Assembly: GCF_026250525.1 (NCBI RefSeq)
Contig: NZ_CP111043.1
Coordinates: 4,601,001 to 4,665,000, forward strand
Source of the DNA: Chondrinema litorale
GTDB lineage: Bacteria > Bacteroidota > Bacteroidia > Cytophagales > Flammeovirgaceae
Direction of reading: 5' to 3'
DNA length: 64,000 bases
The notes below the pieces were generated by a model. That model saw only the letters and a list, made by a program, of their open reading frames with translations, was not told the DNA's origin and did not search any database. Position numbers and translations under genes: made by a program. Shown here in pieces: positions 18,055-27,471 of the stretch. Position 1 is the stretch's first letter, and the number at the start of each line of letters is the position of its first letter.

Positions 18055-19572
18055 GTGTTGAAAGTATTTTTAAAATATATAGGAAAGATTAGAGAGAACT
18101 TCAGACGCTATCTGTATGTTTTGGCTGTCTTTACTGTTTTAAGTTTGGTTGGAGGAACACAAGTAATTACTCAATCACACATAGGAGTACAAAAAGAATA
18201 TGCCTATCTTCTTGAGATTGCAGAGAATCAGAAAGAGTATACTTATAAAATAGTTGAGGCGCTCAAGTTTTATACTGGAAGTAACGATGAAAAAAATAAA
18301 ATCTTAGACTACATTTCAGTTTACGATAAATATCACTTTATACTTTTTAATGAAGAAAATAAATCTATTGGAGTAGATGAAGTTAATGAGAGATTGATAA
18401 ATAAACTAACTCCACACTATAATAGATTTACTAACTATTCTAAGAAGTTATTATTGATTGATATTAATGATGAATCCAGAGCTAAAATTTTTGATAATCT
18501 GGTTACTACAAAACGATTTTTAAATGATGATTATGACTTGGTAATATCAAGGTATCATCATATGCTTTCTGATAAAATAAATAATCTCCAAATTATAGAA
18601 TTAGCCCTAGCAGGACTTACAATTCTAATTTTGCTTTTTGAAGTAATCTTTATTTTCAAACCAACCTTTGAAGATCTTTCATTTAAGAATAAGAGGATTA
18701 CATATATAAATAAAGAGTTAAAGGAATCAATTGCAGAAAAAGATCAGTTAGCTGAAGAATTAAAAGCCGGAGAGGAAGAATTACTGCAATACTTAGAGCA
18801 TTTAAATGCGGTCAATCAAAAACTTACTCAGTCTGAGCAAGAGCTTAAAGTTAAAAATGAAGATCTTGTAAGCATTAATAATGCATTAGATAAGTTTGTA
18901 TATAGTGTTTCTCACGATTTGAGGTCTCCAATTGCATCTTCTATAGGCTTAATTTCGATTATGCGAAAAGAAGAAAATATTGAGGTTTTAAGACAGTATT
19001 TTAATCTACAAGAGAAAAGTCTTACCAAGTTAGATAACTTTATTTCTGAGATTCTGGATTACTCTAGAAATGCAAGACTAGAATTATCTAAAGACGAGAT
19101 TGATCTAGATAAAATGATTGTAGATGTAATAGATCAATATTCTTATATGGATTACTCAGAAACCATAGAGAAAACTATTAATGTTAACATAAACCAAGAG
19201 TTTTATTCAGATTCTAAAAGATTACACATTGTTTTTAGTAATCTGATTTCTAACTCTATTAAATACATTAGTCACAGAAGAGAGCATCCTTATATTCATA
19301 TTGACATTACTGATTATAGAGAAGGTATAAAAGTAATTATCGATGATAATGGACAAGGTATTGCTGAGGAGCATTTACCTAATATTTTTCAGATGTTCTA
19401 CAGAGCAGATAATGAAAAACCCGGCTCTGGGCTGGGCTTACACATTGTACAAGAAATTGTAAAGAAAATGGGAGGAGATATATCTGTAAAATCAGTTCAA
19501 CTAAAAGGTACGACTTTCGAAGTATATTTGCCCAACCTTAAAGTTGCTTCTCAAAAGGAAATGGCTGCTTAA
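18055..19572 (+). CDS. Membrane sensor histidine kinase, orphan, GTG start
   Basis: 505 residues. Transmembrane segments lie at about 19-40 and 177-200 and enclose a ~135-residue periplasmic sensor region without a recognised family. A long coiled coil (about 215-280) precedes the HisKA box YSVSHDLRSPIAS with His287. The ATPase domain has the N box SNLISNSIKY, G1 DDNGQGI and G2 GSGLGLHIVQEI. The first in-frame ATG is beyond the first membrane segment, so initiation must be at the GTG (18055) or the adjacent TTG (18058). No response regulator is adjacent. It converges with the glucosaminidase-like gene one base apart. Confidence 0.88.
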   Translation: MLKVFLKYIGKIRENFRRYLYVLAVFTVLSLVGGTQVITQSHIGVQKEYAYLLEIAENQKEYTYKIVEALKFYTGSNDEKNKILDYISVYDKYHFILFNEENKSIGVDEVNERLINKLTPHYNRFTNYSKKLLLIDINDESRAKIFDNLVTTKRFLNDDYDLVISRYHHMLSDKINNLQIIELALAGLTILILLFEVIFIFKPTFEDLSFKNKRITYINKELKESIAEKDQLAEELKAGEEELLQYLEHLNAVNQKLTQSEQELKVKNEDLVSINNALDKFVYSVSHDLRSPIASSIGLISIMRKEENIEVLRQYFNLQEKSLTKLDNFISEILDYSRNARLELSKDEIDLDKMIVDVIDQYSYMDYSETIEKTINVNINQEFYSDSKRLHIVFSNLISNSIKYISHRREHPYIHIDITDYREGIKVIIDDNGQGIAEEHLPNIFQMFYRADNEKPGSGLGLHIVQEIVKKMGGDISVKSVQLKGTTFEVYLPNLKVASQKEMAA

Positions 19573-19573
19573 C

Positions 19574-20446
19574 TTAATAGTCAAGCAGGTCTAGGTGCAA
19601 TGTTTTTATTAGTTCTTCCATCTGGTTGTAGCAATCCTTTTCTAAGGAAAATAGGCTATCGTCGCATTGAATTTGCCCTAATTTCTCAGTCCAGCTTTTA
19701 AAGTCTTTTCCCCCTGTAAATAAAGAAGCATATTTACTATTTGTCGAAAGTGATTTAGCATAATCTTCAAATGCTAATGTGTAATTCTTATATTCCTTTA
19801 TCTCATCATTTTCAATGTAATTATAGATGTTATTAGCATACATTCTGTTTCCCCAATCTGTTTGAATCATTGCTTGTGCTAATAATACAGATGCTGGTAT
19901 ATGATATTTATCCTGCATATCTAAAGCTATCTTTATAAAAGAAGCATTACCTAATTGTTCCTCTTTTAAAAAAGATATTTGAGCCTGAGTAATTTCTGAT
20001 GATTTTTTATTTATTAAGAGATTACTATACTTCTTAGCTATGCTTTTATGTAGCTCATTTAATTGATTTTCTTTTAAAAAACATGTGCTAGACACGCCAT
20101 TTTCAATTAAGTATTTAGACGTGAGTAGTTGCTTGTATTCTAAGAAGTTAGAAATTTTATTTTGATGATCGAATGTAGTTGTATAATTATCCAGAACTGG
20201 ACTAACTATAGAAGCTTTATTAAAGTCTAAACTTAATATTTCGTTTGAACGACTTTGAGTATATGTATTTAAATCTGTTTCTGGATTTATTTTAAATAAT
20301 ACCATTGCCAATAACACCAATAGGAAAACTAAAAATTCATTAGATTTCACTTCCTTAATTTCTATTGTATAAGCATCATTAATAGGAGAGTTGCTATTAT
20401 TTGTAGAAACATTATATGGTCTTACGATTAATTGGTTGGTATCCAT
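19574..20446 (-). CDS. Glucosaminidase-like (GH73) membrane protein with altered catalytic residue
   Basis: 290 residues from the Met at 20446 (nine more codons are open upstream). A cytoplasmic N-terminus of ~30 residues is followed by a membrane segment (NEFLVFLLVLLAMVLF), a linker, and a C-terminal mannosyl-glycoprotein endo-beta-N-acetylglucosaminidase-like domain: HIPASVLLAQAMIQTDWGNR, NNIYNYIEND, YKNYTLAFEDYAKSL. In FlgJ-type enzymes the corresponding motif is AxLESGWG with a catalytic Glu. Here it is AMIQTDWG, so residue 195 is Gln. The domain may bind peptidoglycan without cutting it. Its start region faces the palindrome upstream of the next, divergent gene. Confidence 0.72.
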   Translation of the reverse strand: MDTNQLIVRPYNVSTNNSNSPINDAYTIEIKEVKSNEFLVFLLVLLAMVLFKINPETDLNTYTQSRSNEILSLDFNKASIVSPVLDNYTTTFDHQNKISNFLEYKQLLTSKYLIENGVSSTCFLKENQLNELHKSIAKKYSNLLINKKSSEITQAQISFLKEEQLGNASFIKIALDMQDKYHIPASVLLAQAMIQTDWGNRMYANNIYNYIENDEIKEYKNYTLAFEDYAKSLSTNSKYASLFTGGKDFKSWTEKLGQIQCDDSLFSLEKDCYNQMEELIKTLHLDLLDY

Positions 20447-20574
20447 AGTAAAAAATGTTAAAAAAAGTAACAATTGAATAATTTCTTACAAAGGTAGCAG
20501 TCTAAACTAGATTGTCAATATTTTGATCAAATAAATGTTTATAAAATTAGCATTTATGGTTTTTATTCATTAAA

Positions 20575-20595
20575 TTAGTCGCAAGTTGCAACTAA
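20575..20595. promoter_or_regulatory. 21-bp palindrome, candidate operator
   Basis: ttagtcgcaa-g-ttgcaactaa has 10-bp arms with one mismatch around a single central base. It lies ten bases before the ATG at 20605 and between two divergent genes, which suits a binding site for a dimeric repressor, perhaps the product of the gene it precedes. There is no T tract, so it is not a terminator. Confidence 0.5.
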
Positions 20596-20604
20596 AATGT
20601 TAAT

Positions 20605-21741
20605 ATGGAATTTTTTGAAAAGAAAGAATTACTTGACAATATAGAGCTAGAGCTAATAGAACTGTTCCGACATGATAGGCGAAATTGGGTTAGAACAGCT
20701 CGCTTACTTTTAATCATAGAAAGAGATAAGTTGTATGAAGTACGAGAGGCATCATATTCTAGCTATATTAGAAAACTAGCATTCAATAATAGAGTGCATG
20801 CTTCTACACTATGGAGAATTAAAAGTGCAGCGCAACTGTATATGGAATTATGTGATATTGATGAAATAGAATTGCTTGAAGAGCAAAATATATTAGCTAC
20901 ACCTGAGCAATTAGAGATTTACAAAAAAGTAAGAACCATTGTACCCGAAAAAATTATGGAGAACATTAAAGCCAGAATGCTTGAAGGTAAAAAGGTACGA
21001 AGAGAGCTTAGCAGATTATGGGAAACTTACAGACCTTTAAAAAAAGGAAAAACAGAAAGAGGTAGAAAAAGTAATAATGATGAATTAAAACTGAGTACTA
21101 CCGAAGATTTTCATATTCCATATACAGAAGATGAAAAAAAAATCAACTTTGCCATTCAATCTAATAATTTAAAACAATTCAATCTTGACCTAAAAAAAAT
21201 AAACAAATACCACTTATCACCTGAAGAAATTAGTATTACCAATATCAAAAATGCTTTAAGATCACAGTATTGGATTGAACAAGCCTATAGAAAGATACCA
21301 GTATATCGGTTTGAGTTTTTTAATAACATCAACTTAAGATTGCCAAACCAAAATAAATCTGAAAGAGCAGACTGTCTGGCTGTTTCTTTTTCTGAAAAGA
21401 GTACCATTCAAATTCCAGAAATATCGGCAGTAAGAATTTATCTAACAAAAGAGAGTATTGTAAAATACCAAACTGATAATGTATTGGACAACTTTTGTAA
21501 TTATGCTTTTGTAGCAATACCTGATAAAGAAGAATTGTATGATTTAGCATTAAGTACTTTCAATAAATCAGTTGGAGTAATATCTGTAAAAGAACAAATA
21601 GAGACTACTCGCCATCAATTAAAAGTTTTACGTGTGCCAGAATATAAAGAAGTAAATCCCACATACTCGAATGTTGTATTTAGTGCATTACTATTGAGAT
21701 CGTTGCATTGGAATAATGCAGAAAAGCCGGGAGCTATTTAA
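20605..21741 (+). CDS. Unrecognised 378-residue protein, possible DNA-binding plus nuclease-like fold
   Basis: I do not recognise this family with confidence. The N-terminal ~140 residues are helical and basic (NWVRTARLLLIIERDKLYEV, FNNRVHASTLWRIKSAA, GKKVRRELSRLWETYRP), resembling small DNA-binding regions. A charged linker GKTERGRKSNND follows. From about residue 220 a mixed alpha/beta part includes YRFEFFNNINLRLP, RADCLAVSF, IPEISAVRIYLTKESIVKYQTDN, FCNYAFVAIPDKEEL and VGVISVKE. The order resembles MmcB-like PD-(D/E)xK proteins, where a VK...D..KW..Y...D.FYFAVP...GLI pattern occurs, but the catalytic Asp-Glu-Lys triad is not clearly present. Its own terminator and the palindrome upstream suggest a self-contained unit. 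Confidence 0.6.
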   Translation: MEFFEKKELLDNIELELIELFRHDRRNWVRTARLLLIIERDKLYEVREASYSSYIRKLAFNNRVHASTLWRIKSAAQLYMELCDIDEIELLEEQNILATPEQLEIYKKVRTIVPEKIMENIKARMLEGKKVRRELSRLWETYRPLKKGKTERGRKSNNDELKLSTTEDFHIPYTEDEKKINFAIQSNNLKQFNLDLKKINKYHLSPEEISITNIKNALRSQYWIEQAYRKIPVYRFEFFNNINLRLPNQNKSERADCLAVSFSEKSTIQIPEISAVRIYLTKESIVKYQTDNVLDNFCNYAFVAIPDKEELYDLALSTFNKSVGVISVKEQIETTRHQLKVLRVPEYKEVNPTYSNVVFSALLLRSLHWNNAEKPGAI

Positions 21742-21755
21742 ATACCCCGGCTTTT
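21722..21755. terminator. Terminator overlapping the end of the 378-residue gene
   Basis: A 10-bp stem aaaagccggg / cccggctttt encloses the stop codon of the upstream gene. It is symmetrical with A and T flanks, so it may also end the convergent pnt operon. Confidence 0.75.
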
Positions 21756-21775
21756 ATATGCTTTAAATAATATGG

Positions 21776-23170
21776 TTAAACACTACCAACTTCTTCAATT
21801 AATTTATTGATAGAAGATTTAGCATCACCAAATAGCATTTTTGTTCTGTCACCAAAGAATAGTTGATTTTGTATTCCAGCATATCCAGCACTCATACCTC
21901 TTTTTAATACAGTTACAGATTTTGCCTTTTCTACATCAAGAATCGGCATGCCATAGATAGGAGAGGCAGGGTCTTCTTTTGCTGCAGGATTTACTACATC
22001 ATTTGCACCAATAACCAGTACCATATCTGTACTTTCCATATCTTTATTGGCATCTTCTAATTCCATAAGTTTTGGGTAATCCACGTCAGCTTCTGCCAAC
22101 AATACGTTCATATGGCCTGGCATTCTTCCAGCCACTGGGTGAATGGCATACTTTACTTCGACACCTTCACCTTCTAAATACTTTTCAAGCTCATGCACAC
22201 TATGTTGCGCTTGAGCAACAGCCATTCCATAACCCGGAACAATCATCACTTTAGATGCATATTTTAATTGAATAGCAAGATCGTTTGCTGCAGCTTCTTT
22301 TACAATCTCTTCTCTAGAACTACCAGAAGCAGCACCTTTAGAGCCAAATCCACCAATCACTACATTAATAAGTGATCTGTTCATTGCTTTACACATCAAA
22401 ACGGTAAGTATAGTACCAGAAGCTCCAACTAGAATACCTCCAGTGACCATTACCATGTTTCCGTAAATTAAACCTGCTCCAGCAGCGCCTAACCCTGTAA
22501 ATGAGTTTAATAATGAAATAACTACTGGCATATCTCCACCGCCAATAGGTGTAACAAAGGTAACTCCATAAACCAGTGAAACTATTAATAGAATAATTAT
22601 TAAGCTTAGGCTAACTTCAGGCAATAAAGACGCATATATATTAAGCGCAATAATACCTAATAGTAAACCTATATTGATAATTTGAGAAGCTGGTAATACT
22701 AATGAATCGCGTAAAAAGCCATCGAGTTTTCCCCAAGCTACAATACTACCAGTAAAAGATATTGAACCTATAAACAAAGCAAATAGAGTAGTTGCGCCTT
22801 GTCCCGTAGCTAAACTTGTACCGGGTTCTAGGTTATATAATTCTACAAAAGCAATAAGCATTGAACAAGCACCACCCAGACCATTAAAAAGAGACACCAT
22901 TTCTGGCATTTTTGTCATTAAAATTTTCTTAGCAGCGATATATCCGACAACGGAACCAACTACAATACCTCCGGCTATCCAAGCATAATTGTTAGAAGCG
23001 CCTTCCATTGGAGTGAGTAAAGAGATAACGATTGCGAGTCCCATACCTGAAGCTGCAATAAGATTACCTTGTTTGGCAGTTTCAGGATGACTTAATTTTT
23101 TAAGACCTATAATGAATAATACTATACTTACTAGGTATAGAAAATCAGTAATTGTTTGCCAATTATCCAT
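21776..23170 (-). CDS. pntB: NAD(P) transhydrogenase, beta subunit
   Basis: 464 residues. The N-terminal half is the membrane domain with about nine segments. The C-terminal half is the NADP(H)-binding domain III: IVPGYGMAVAQAQHSVHELEKYLE, HPVAGRMPGHMNVLLAEADV, DMVLVIGANDVVNPAA, VLKRGMSAGYAGIQN. The enzyme couples hydride transfer between NADH and NADP+ to proton translocation and supplies NADPH. It is the last gene of the pntAA-pntAB-pntB operon, 42 bases after pntAB. Confidence 0.95.
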   Translation of the reverse strand: MDNWQTITDFLYLVSIVLFIIGLKKLSHPETAKQGNLIAASGMGLAIVISLLTPMEGASNNYAWIAGGIVVGSVVGYIAAKKILMTKMPEMVSLFNGLGGACSMLIAFVELYNLEPGTSLATGQGATTLFALFIGSISFTGSIVAWGKLDGFLRDSLVLPASQIINIGLLLGIIALNIYASLLPEVSLSLIIILLIVSLVYGVTFVTPIGGGDMPVVISLLNSFTGLGAAGAGLIYGNMVMVTGGILVGASGTILTVLMCKAMNRSLINVVIGGFGSKGAASGSSREEIVKEAAANDLAIQLKYASKVMIVPGYGMAVAQAQHSVHELEKYLEGEGVEVKYAIHPVAGRMPGHMNVLLAEADVDYPKLMELEDANKDMESTDMVLVIGANDVVNPAAKEDPASPIYGMPILDVEKAKSVTVLKRGMSAGYAGIQNQLFFGDRTKMLFGDAKSSINKLIEEVGSV

Positions 23171-23212
23171 TTTGTTTCAGTTGATAAGTTTGTAAATGTG
23201 TTGTATAGTAGT

Positions 23213-23518
23213 TTATTTTTTCTTTTTCTTAAACATGTCAAGCATTCTGTCTGTCACAGCAAAACCTCCCATTACATTCACCATAGCCAATGCAATTCCA
23301 AGAAAACCAAGGGTTAATACAAGGTAATCGTCAGGTTGGGCTTGTCTTATTAAGATAATGGCACCAATAATTACTACACCACTAATGGCATTTGCTCCAG
23401 ACATTAAAGGAGTATGAAGTACTGTAGGCACTTTGGAGATAATTTCCATACCTAAAAACACAGCAAAAGTTAGCACATAAAGCATTAAGAGGTTCTCTCT
23501 TAGAAATTCGATAATCAT
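23213..23518 (-). CDS. pntAB: NAD(P) transhydrogenase, alpha subunit membrane part
   Basis: 101 residues corresponding to the C-terminal membrane domain of E. coli PntA, encoded as a separate polypeptide as in many bacteria. The core LGMEIISKVPTVLHTPLMSGANAISGVVIIGA is highly conserved. Three or four hydrophobic segments are visible, and the chain ends in a basic tail FKKKKK. It lies between pntAA (58 bases) and pntB. Confidence 0.95.
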   Translation of the reverse strand: MIIEFLRENLLMLYVLTFAVFLGMEIISKVPTVLHTPLMSGANAISGVVIIGAIILIRQAQPDDYLVLTLGFLGIALAMVNVMGGFAVTDRMLDMFKKKKK

Positions 23519-23576
23519 ATTGTAAGTTGTTATGGTGGTTAATTATATTCTAAAAATTCTTCTCGAATACAAATTT

Positions 23577-24713
23577 TCAAGACTCTGTGGAAGACTCTGT
23601 AGTTAAAAGTTTAGCCTCTTCCGGATTTCCGTATAAAACTTTACCGTTAAAAACTATGCAAGACCCACTAACAATCTCATTATTGAAATCAGGTGCAAAT
23701 TCTTTTTCTTTGATAAGAATGCTTACATAATTGTATATGTTTTTACTATACAATTGGCTAGCATGCATAGGCATTTCAGCGGATAACTCAGAATTACCAA
23801 AGATGGTAATATCTCCATGTTTTATAGTTTGCTGGTCTACTGTAAGCTCACAGTTACCACCTGTAGAAGAAGCTAAATCTATTACTACACTTCCCGGACG
23901 CATCAACTCCACCATTTCTTTTGTGATCAATTTTGGAGCAGGTTTTCCTCTTAATTGAGCCGTTGTAATTACTACATCAGATTTAATGATGTGTTCTTTA
24001 ATGAGCTCTTTCTGCTTAATCTTGTACTCTTCTGTTTGTTCAACAGCATATCCACCAGCAGCTTTGTCATCTTTTGCACCCTCAACTTCTACGAACTTGG
24101 CACCAAGACTCATCACTTCTTCTTTAGCAGCTAAGCGAGTATCAAAAGCTTCTACAACTGCTCCAAGTCTTTTAGCAGTGGCAATGGCTTGCAAACCAGC
24201 TACACCGGCACCAAGTATTAGAACTTTAGAAGGAGGGATGCTACCTGCAGCAGTTGTAAGCATAGGAAAATACCTAGGCAACAACTCTGCTGCTTTTAAT
24301 ACAGCTCTGTAACCAGCTACCGAAGCCATAGACGAAAGCACGTCCATTGCTTGGGCTAGTGTGGTTCTAGGAATCATATCCATACTGAAAGCCTGAATGT
24401 TAAATTCAGCCAGTTTTTCAATGGGGTAAACCGAATTAAATGGTTGAAAAGATGAGACTAAAACTTTTCCCTTAAATTCAGTGAGATCGCTAGGAGGGGT
24501 TATACTAATTAATACATCCGATTCTTTAATTAAATCAGATTTTGCCAGTATTTTCCCTCCGGCTTCGGCATAAGACATGTCATCAAAAAAAGCTTTTGCT
24601 CCAGCTTTTTTCTCGACTAAAATGTCTACACCATCTTTAACAAATTTGGAAACAATATCGGGTATAAGGGCTACCCTGGAATCGTGTTCTTCCCGCAGTA
24701 CACCTATCTTCAT
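23577..24713 (-). CDS. pntAA: NAD(P) transhydrogenase, alpha subunit NAD-binding part
   Basis: 378 residues, the soluble NAD(H)-binding domain I, homologous to alanine dehydrogenase. It shows the substrate-side helix KIGVLREEHDSRVALIPDIV, the conserved MDMIPRTTLAQAMDVLSSMASVAGYRAVL, the Rossmann motif VLILGAGVAGLQAIATAKRLGA and the mobile-loop region ITTAQLRGKPAPKLI. It ends before the membrane region, which is the next gene. First gene of the operon, with a 254-base upstream region that also serves the divergent peptidase. Confidence 0.95.
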   Translation of the reverse strand: MKIGVLREEHDSRVALIPDIVSKFVKDGVDILVEKKAGAKAFFDDMSYAEAGGKILAKSDLIKESDVLISITPPSDLTEFKGKVLVSSFQPFNSVYPIEKLAEFNIQAFSMDMIPRTTLAQAMDVLSSMASVAGYRAVLKAAELLPRYFPMLTTAAGSIPPSKVLILGAGVAGLQAIATAKRLGAVVEAFDTRLAAKEEVMSLGAKFVEVEGAKDDKAAGGYAVEQTEEYKIKQKELIKEHIIKSDVVITTAQLRGKPAPKLITKEMVELMRPGSVVIDLASSTGGNCELTVDQQTIKHGDITIFGNSELSAEMPMHASQLYSKNIYNYVSILIKEKEFAPDFNNEIVSGSCIVFNGKVLYGNPEEAKLLTTESSTES

Positions 24714-24824
24714 CGTAAATGAAATTTATTGGTTTAGTAATGATTTCCTTTTTTGAAAATTTCCACAAATAATGTAATAATTAATGTTATTTTCAAAAAT
24801 ATGCAGATATTACATCATTATTTC

Positions 24825-24840
24825 AATGATAAATATCATT
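24825..24840. repeat. 16-bp palindrome in the pnt/peptidase divergent region
   Basis: aatgata-aa-tatcatt has perfect 7-bp arms. It lies 112 bases upstream of pntAA and 127 bases upstream of the peptidase gene. In such AT-rich DNA a repeat of this size can occur by chance. Confidence 0.3.
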
Positions 24841-24967
24841 TTTTTAACATAAATATAATTTGTATAAAGATACTAATTTTTGCTTTTTTTCAATAATTAC
24901 AGTTATTTGGCTAACAAAATTTAAACATTTTTAAATAATCATTCATCAATTATAATAATCACAATTT

Positions 24968-27376
24968 ATGCGTAGACCATTACATTACCTAATTTATAGG
25001 GTAAGTTTAATGTTAATTAATCTGATTTTTTTAAGTGTATATACATCTATTGCACAAGCACAGAAATCATCCGAATTAAGTATAGATAAAATAATGGATG
25101 GCCAAGATTTTACTGGCTATTGGCCAGAGAATTTCTTTTGGTCTGAAGACAGCAAAACCATATTTTTTGAATGGAATAAAGAAGGCAATGCTTATTCTTC
25201 TTGGTATAAAGCTAACATTAGCTCAGGTGAGGTTACCAAAGCTTCTAAAACTGATCTTGAAACTCAAGATATGGATAGAGCAGAGTACAATCAAGATAAA
25301 ACATTGAAAGCTTTTGCAAAAGGCGGCGATATCTACTTTAGTGATCTTACTAAAAAAACGCTAATTCAAATCACTCAAACGATTGATTACGAAACCAATC
25401 CTTCTTTTTCTTCAGACAATCAGTATATCATTTATCAATCAGGTGGGAATATATACACTTGGGGAATAAAAACTGGAATTACCAAGCAATGGTCTGATTT
25501 TAAAAATGGCAAAGAGCCTAAAGATGAAAGAAAAGGAAGTGAGCAAGACGAGTGGTTAAAACAAGATCAGTTACAATTATTTGAGGTAGTAAGAGACAGA
25601 GAAGAAAACAGTACAGCTAGAGACGAATATAGAAAATCGTTTCAACCTGAGCGTCCAAAAACTATCTATAATGATGGTAATAGCTTTAGAAATATTAGCA
25701 TGAGTCCAGATATGGCTTATATCACATATTCTATATCTGAAAGAAAAGGCAACGCACAAAATACAGAAGCGATGGAATTTGTGAATGAGTCTGGTTACTC
25801 CAAGAGTTTAAGAGCACGTGAGAAAGTAGGTGGTGAAGAATCGTCTGAGACGTTCTATGTGTATCACTTAAAAAAGGATACTGTTTTCACTATTGACACA
25901 AAAGAAATTGACGGCATTTTCGATAAGCCAGGATTTTTGAAAGACTACGCGAAAGAAGGTGAAGAGTATAAAGAAACTTATGATGCTCCTAGAAAGGTAA
26001 GTTTCCACGGGCCAGTTTTTTCTGCTGATGGTAAAGCTATTGTAGTTGTTAGAGCTGCCGATAATAAAGATAGATGGATAATGCTACTTGATGCTGAAAC
26101 TGGAAAATTAAAATTACTAGACAGACAGAGAGATGAAGCATGGATTGGTGGACCGGGTATTTCTGGATGGAATTATTCAACTGGAAATATGGGCTGGTTT
26201 CCAGATAACAAAACAGTTTGGTATCAGTCAGAAAAAACAGGGTATTCTCATTTATATACTGTAAATACTGCGACGGGTGATAAAAAACAACTTACAAATG
26301 GCAAATATGAAGTGTTAGATAGTGAGCTTTCTGCAGATGGTAAAGAGTTTTATCTTACTACCAACGAAGTACATCCGGGTGAAAATCATTTTTATAAAAT
26401 GTCTGCCAATGGAAAGAAAACGGAGAAAATTACAGACATTCCTGGCAGCCACCAAGTAAAAATATCGCCAGACGGAAAACAATTGGCAGTTAAGTTTTCA
26501 TCTAGCAATAAACCTTGGGAAATGTATTACATGCCATTTGAGAAAGGTGCTCAAATGAAACAGTTAACCAACTCTACAAGTGAAGCCTTTAATGCATATT
26601 CTTGGCGAGTTCCAGAAATTGTTACCTTTAAAGCTGATGATGGTGCAGAGGTTTATGCAAGACTTTATAAACCAAAAAATGCGAATTCTGATCAAAAAGC
26701 CATAATATTTGTACATGGAGCAGGTTATTTACAAAACGTGCACAAATGGTGGAGTAGTTATTTCAGAGAATACATGTTTCATAACTTTTTAGTGGATAAT
26801 GGTTATGTTGTTTTAGACATAGATTACAGAGGTAGCGCTGGATATGGAAGAGACTGGCGTACAGGCATTTACAGACATATGGGCGGTAAAGACTTGTCTG
26901 ATCAAGTGGATGGAGCAAAATTCTTAGTGGAACAACATGGGGTTGATAAGGATAAAATAGGTATTTACGGTGGTTCTTATGGTGGTTTTATCACTTTAAT
27001 GGCACTTTTCAAGAATCCAGGAGTATTTAAAGCAGGTGCAGCACTGAGATCTGTAACAGATTGGGCGCATTACAATCACCCTTATACTGCTAACATCTTA
27101 AATACACCAGTACAAGACAGTATTGCATATAAACAAAGTTCACCAATATATTTTGCCGAAAACCTTAAAGATAATTTATTGATGCTTCACGGTATGATAG
27201 ATTTAAATGTACACTTTCAAGATATTGTTAGACTTTCTCAGCGATTAATAGAGCTAGAAAAAGAGAATTGGGAATTAGCTGTTTTCCCTATGGAAGGACA
27301 TGGATTTAGAGAAGCATCTAGCTGGAAAGATGAATACAAAAGAATTTTTAAACTTTTTGAAGAAACATTGCAATAA
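24968..27376 (+). CDS. Exported S9 family peptidase (dipeptidyl-peptidase IV-like)
   Basis: 802 residues. The N-terminus carries a signal peptide (LIFLSVYTSIAQAQ). Residues about 40-560 form a DPP4-type beta-propeller with repeated WD-like strands (FFWSEDSKTIFFEW, NPSFSSDNQYIIYQSGG, VKISPDGKQLAVKF). The C-terminal alpha/beta-hydrolase domain has nucleophile Ser670 in GGSYGG, Asp745 in HGMIDLNV and His778 in EGHGF. The upstream YRGSAGYGRDW segment is typical of S9 enzymes. It probably releases dipeptides in the periplasm from peptides imported by TonB receptors. The EE motif that holds the substrate N-terminus in DPP4 was not identified with certainty. Confidence 0.9.
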   Translation: MRRPLHYLIYRVSLMLINLIFLSVYTSIAQAQKSSELSIDKIMDGQDFTGYWPENFFWSEDSKTIFFEWNKEGNAYSSWYKANISSGEVTKASKTDLETQDMDRAEYNQDKTLKAFAKGGDIYFSDLTKKTLIQITQTIDYETNPSFSSDNQYIIYQSGGNIYTWGIKTGITKQWSDFKNGKEPKDERKGSEQDEWLKQDQLQLFEVVRDREENSTARDEYRKSFQPERPKTIYNDGNSFRNISMSPDMAYITYSISERKGNAQNTEAMEFVNESGYSKSLRAREKVGGEESSETFYVYHLKKDTVFTIDTKEIDGIFDKPGFLKDYAKEGEEYKETYDAPRKVSFHGPVFSADGKAIVVVRAADNKDRWIMLLDAETGKLKLLDRQRDEAWIGGPGISGWNYSTGNMGWFPDNKTVWYQSEKTGYSHLYTVNTATGDKKQLTNGKYEVLDSELSADGKEFYLTTNEVHPGENHFYKMSANGKKTEKITDIPGSHQVKISPDGKQLAVKFSSSNKPWEMYYMPFEKGAQMKQLTNSTSEAFNAYSWRVPEIVTFKADDGAEVYARLYKPKNANSDQKAIIFVHGAGYLQNVHKWWSSYFREYMFHNFLVDNGYVVLDIDYRGSAGYGRDWRTGIYRHMGGKDLSDQVDGAKFLVEQHGVDKDKIGIYGGSYGGFITLMALFKNPGVFKAGAALRSVTDWAHYNHPYTANILNTPVQDSIAYKQSSPIYFAENLKDNLLMLHGMIDLNVHFQDIVRLSQRLIELEKENWELAVFPMEGHGFREASSWKDEYKRIFKLFEETLQ

Positions 27377-27471
27377 ATTCGGTATTCATACGACAAACTT
27401 TATAAATTGTAACCTATTCAATCAATTTAAAATTAAATAGAGAATCATTTCGTCTAACATTTTTTAATTCT

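Noticed and set aside
23986..24312. Antisense frame of 108 codons inside pntAA
   Set aside because: Shadow of a highly conserved gene; no independent coding features.
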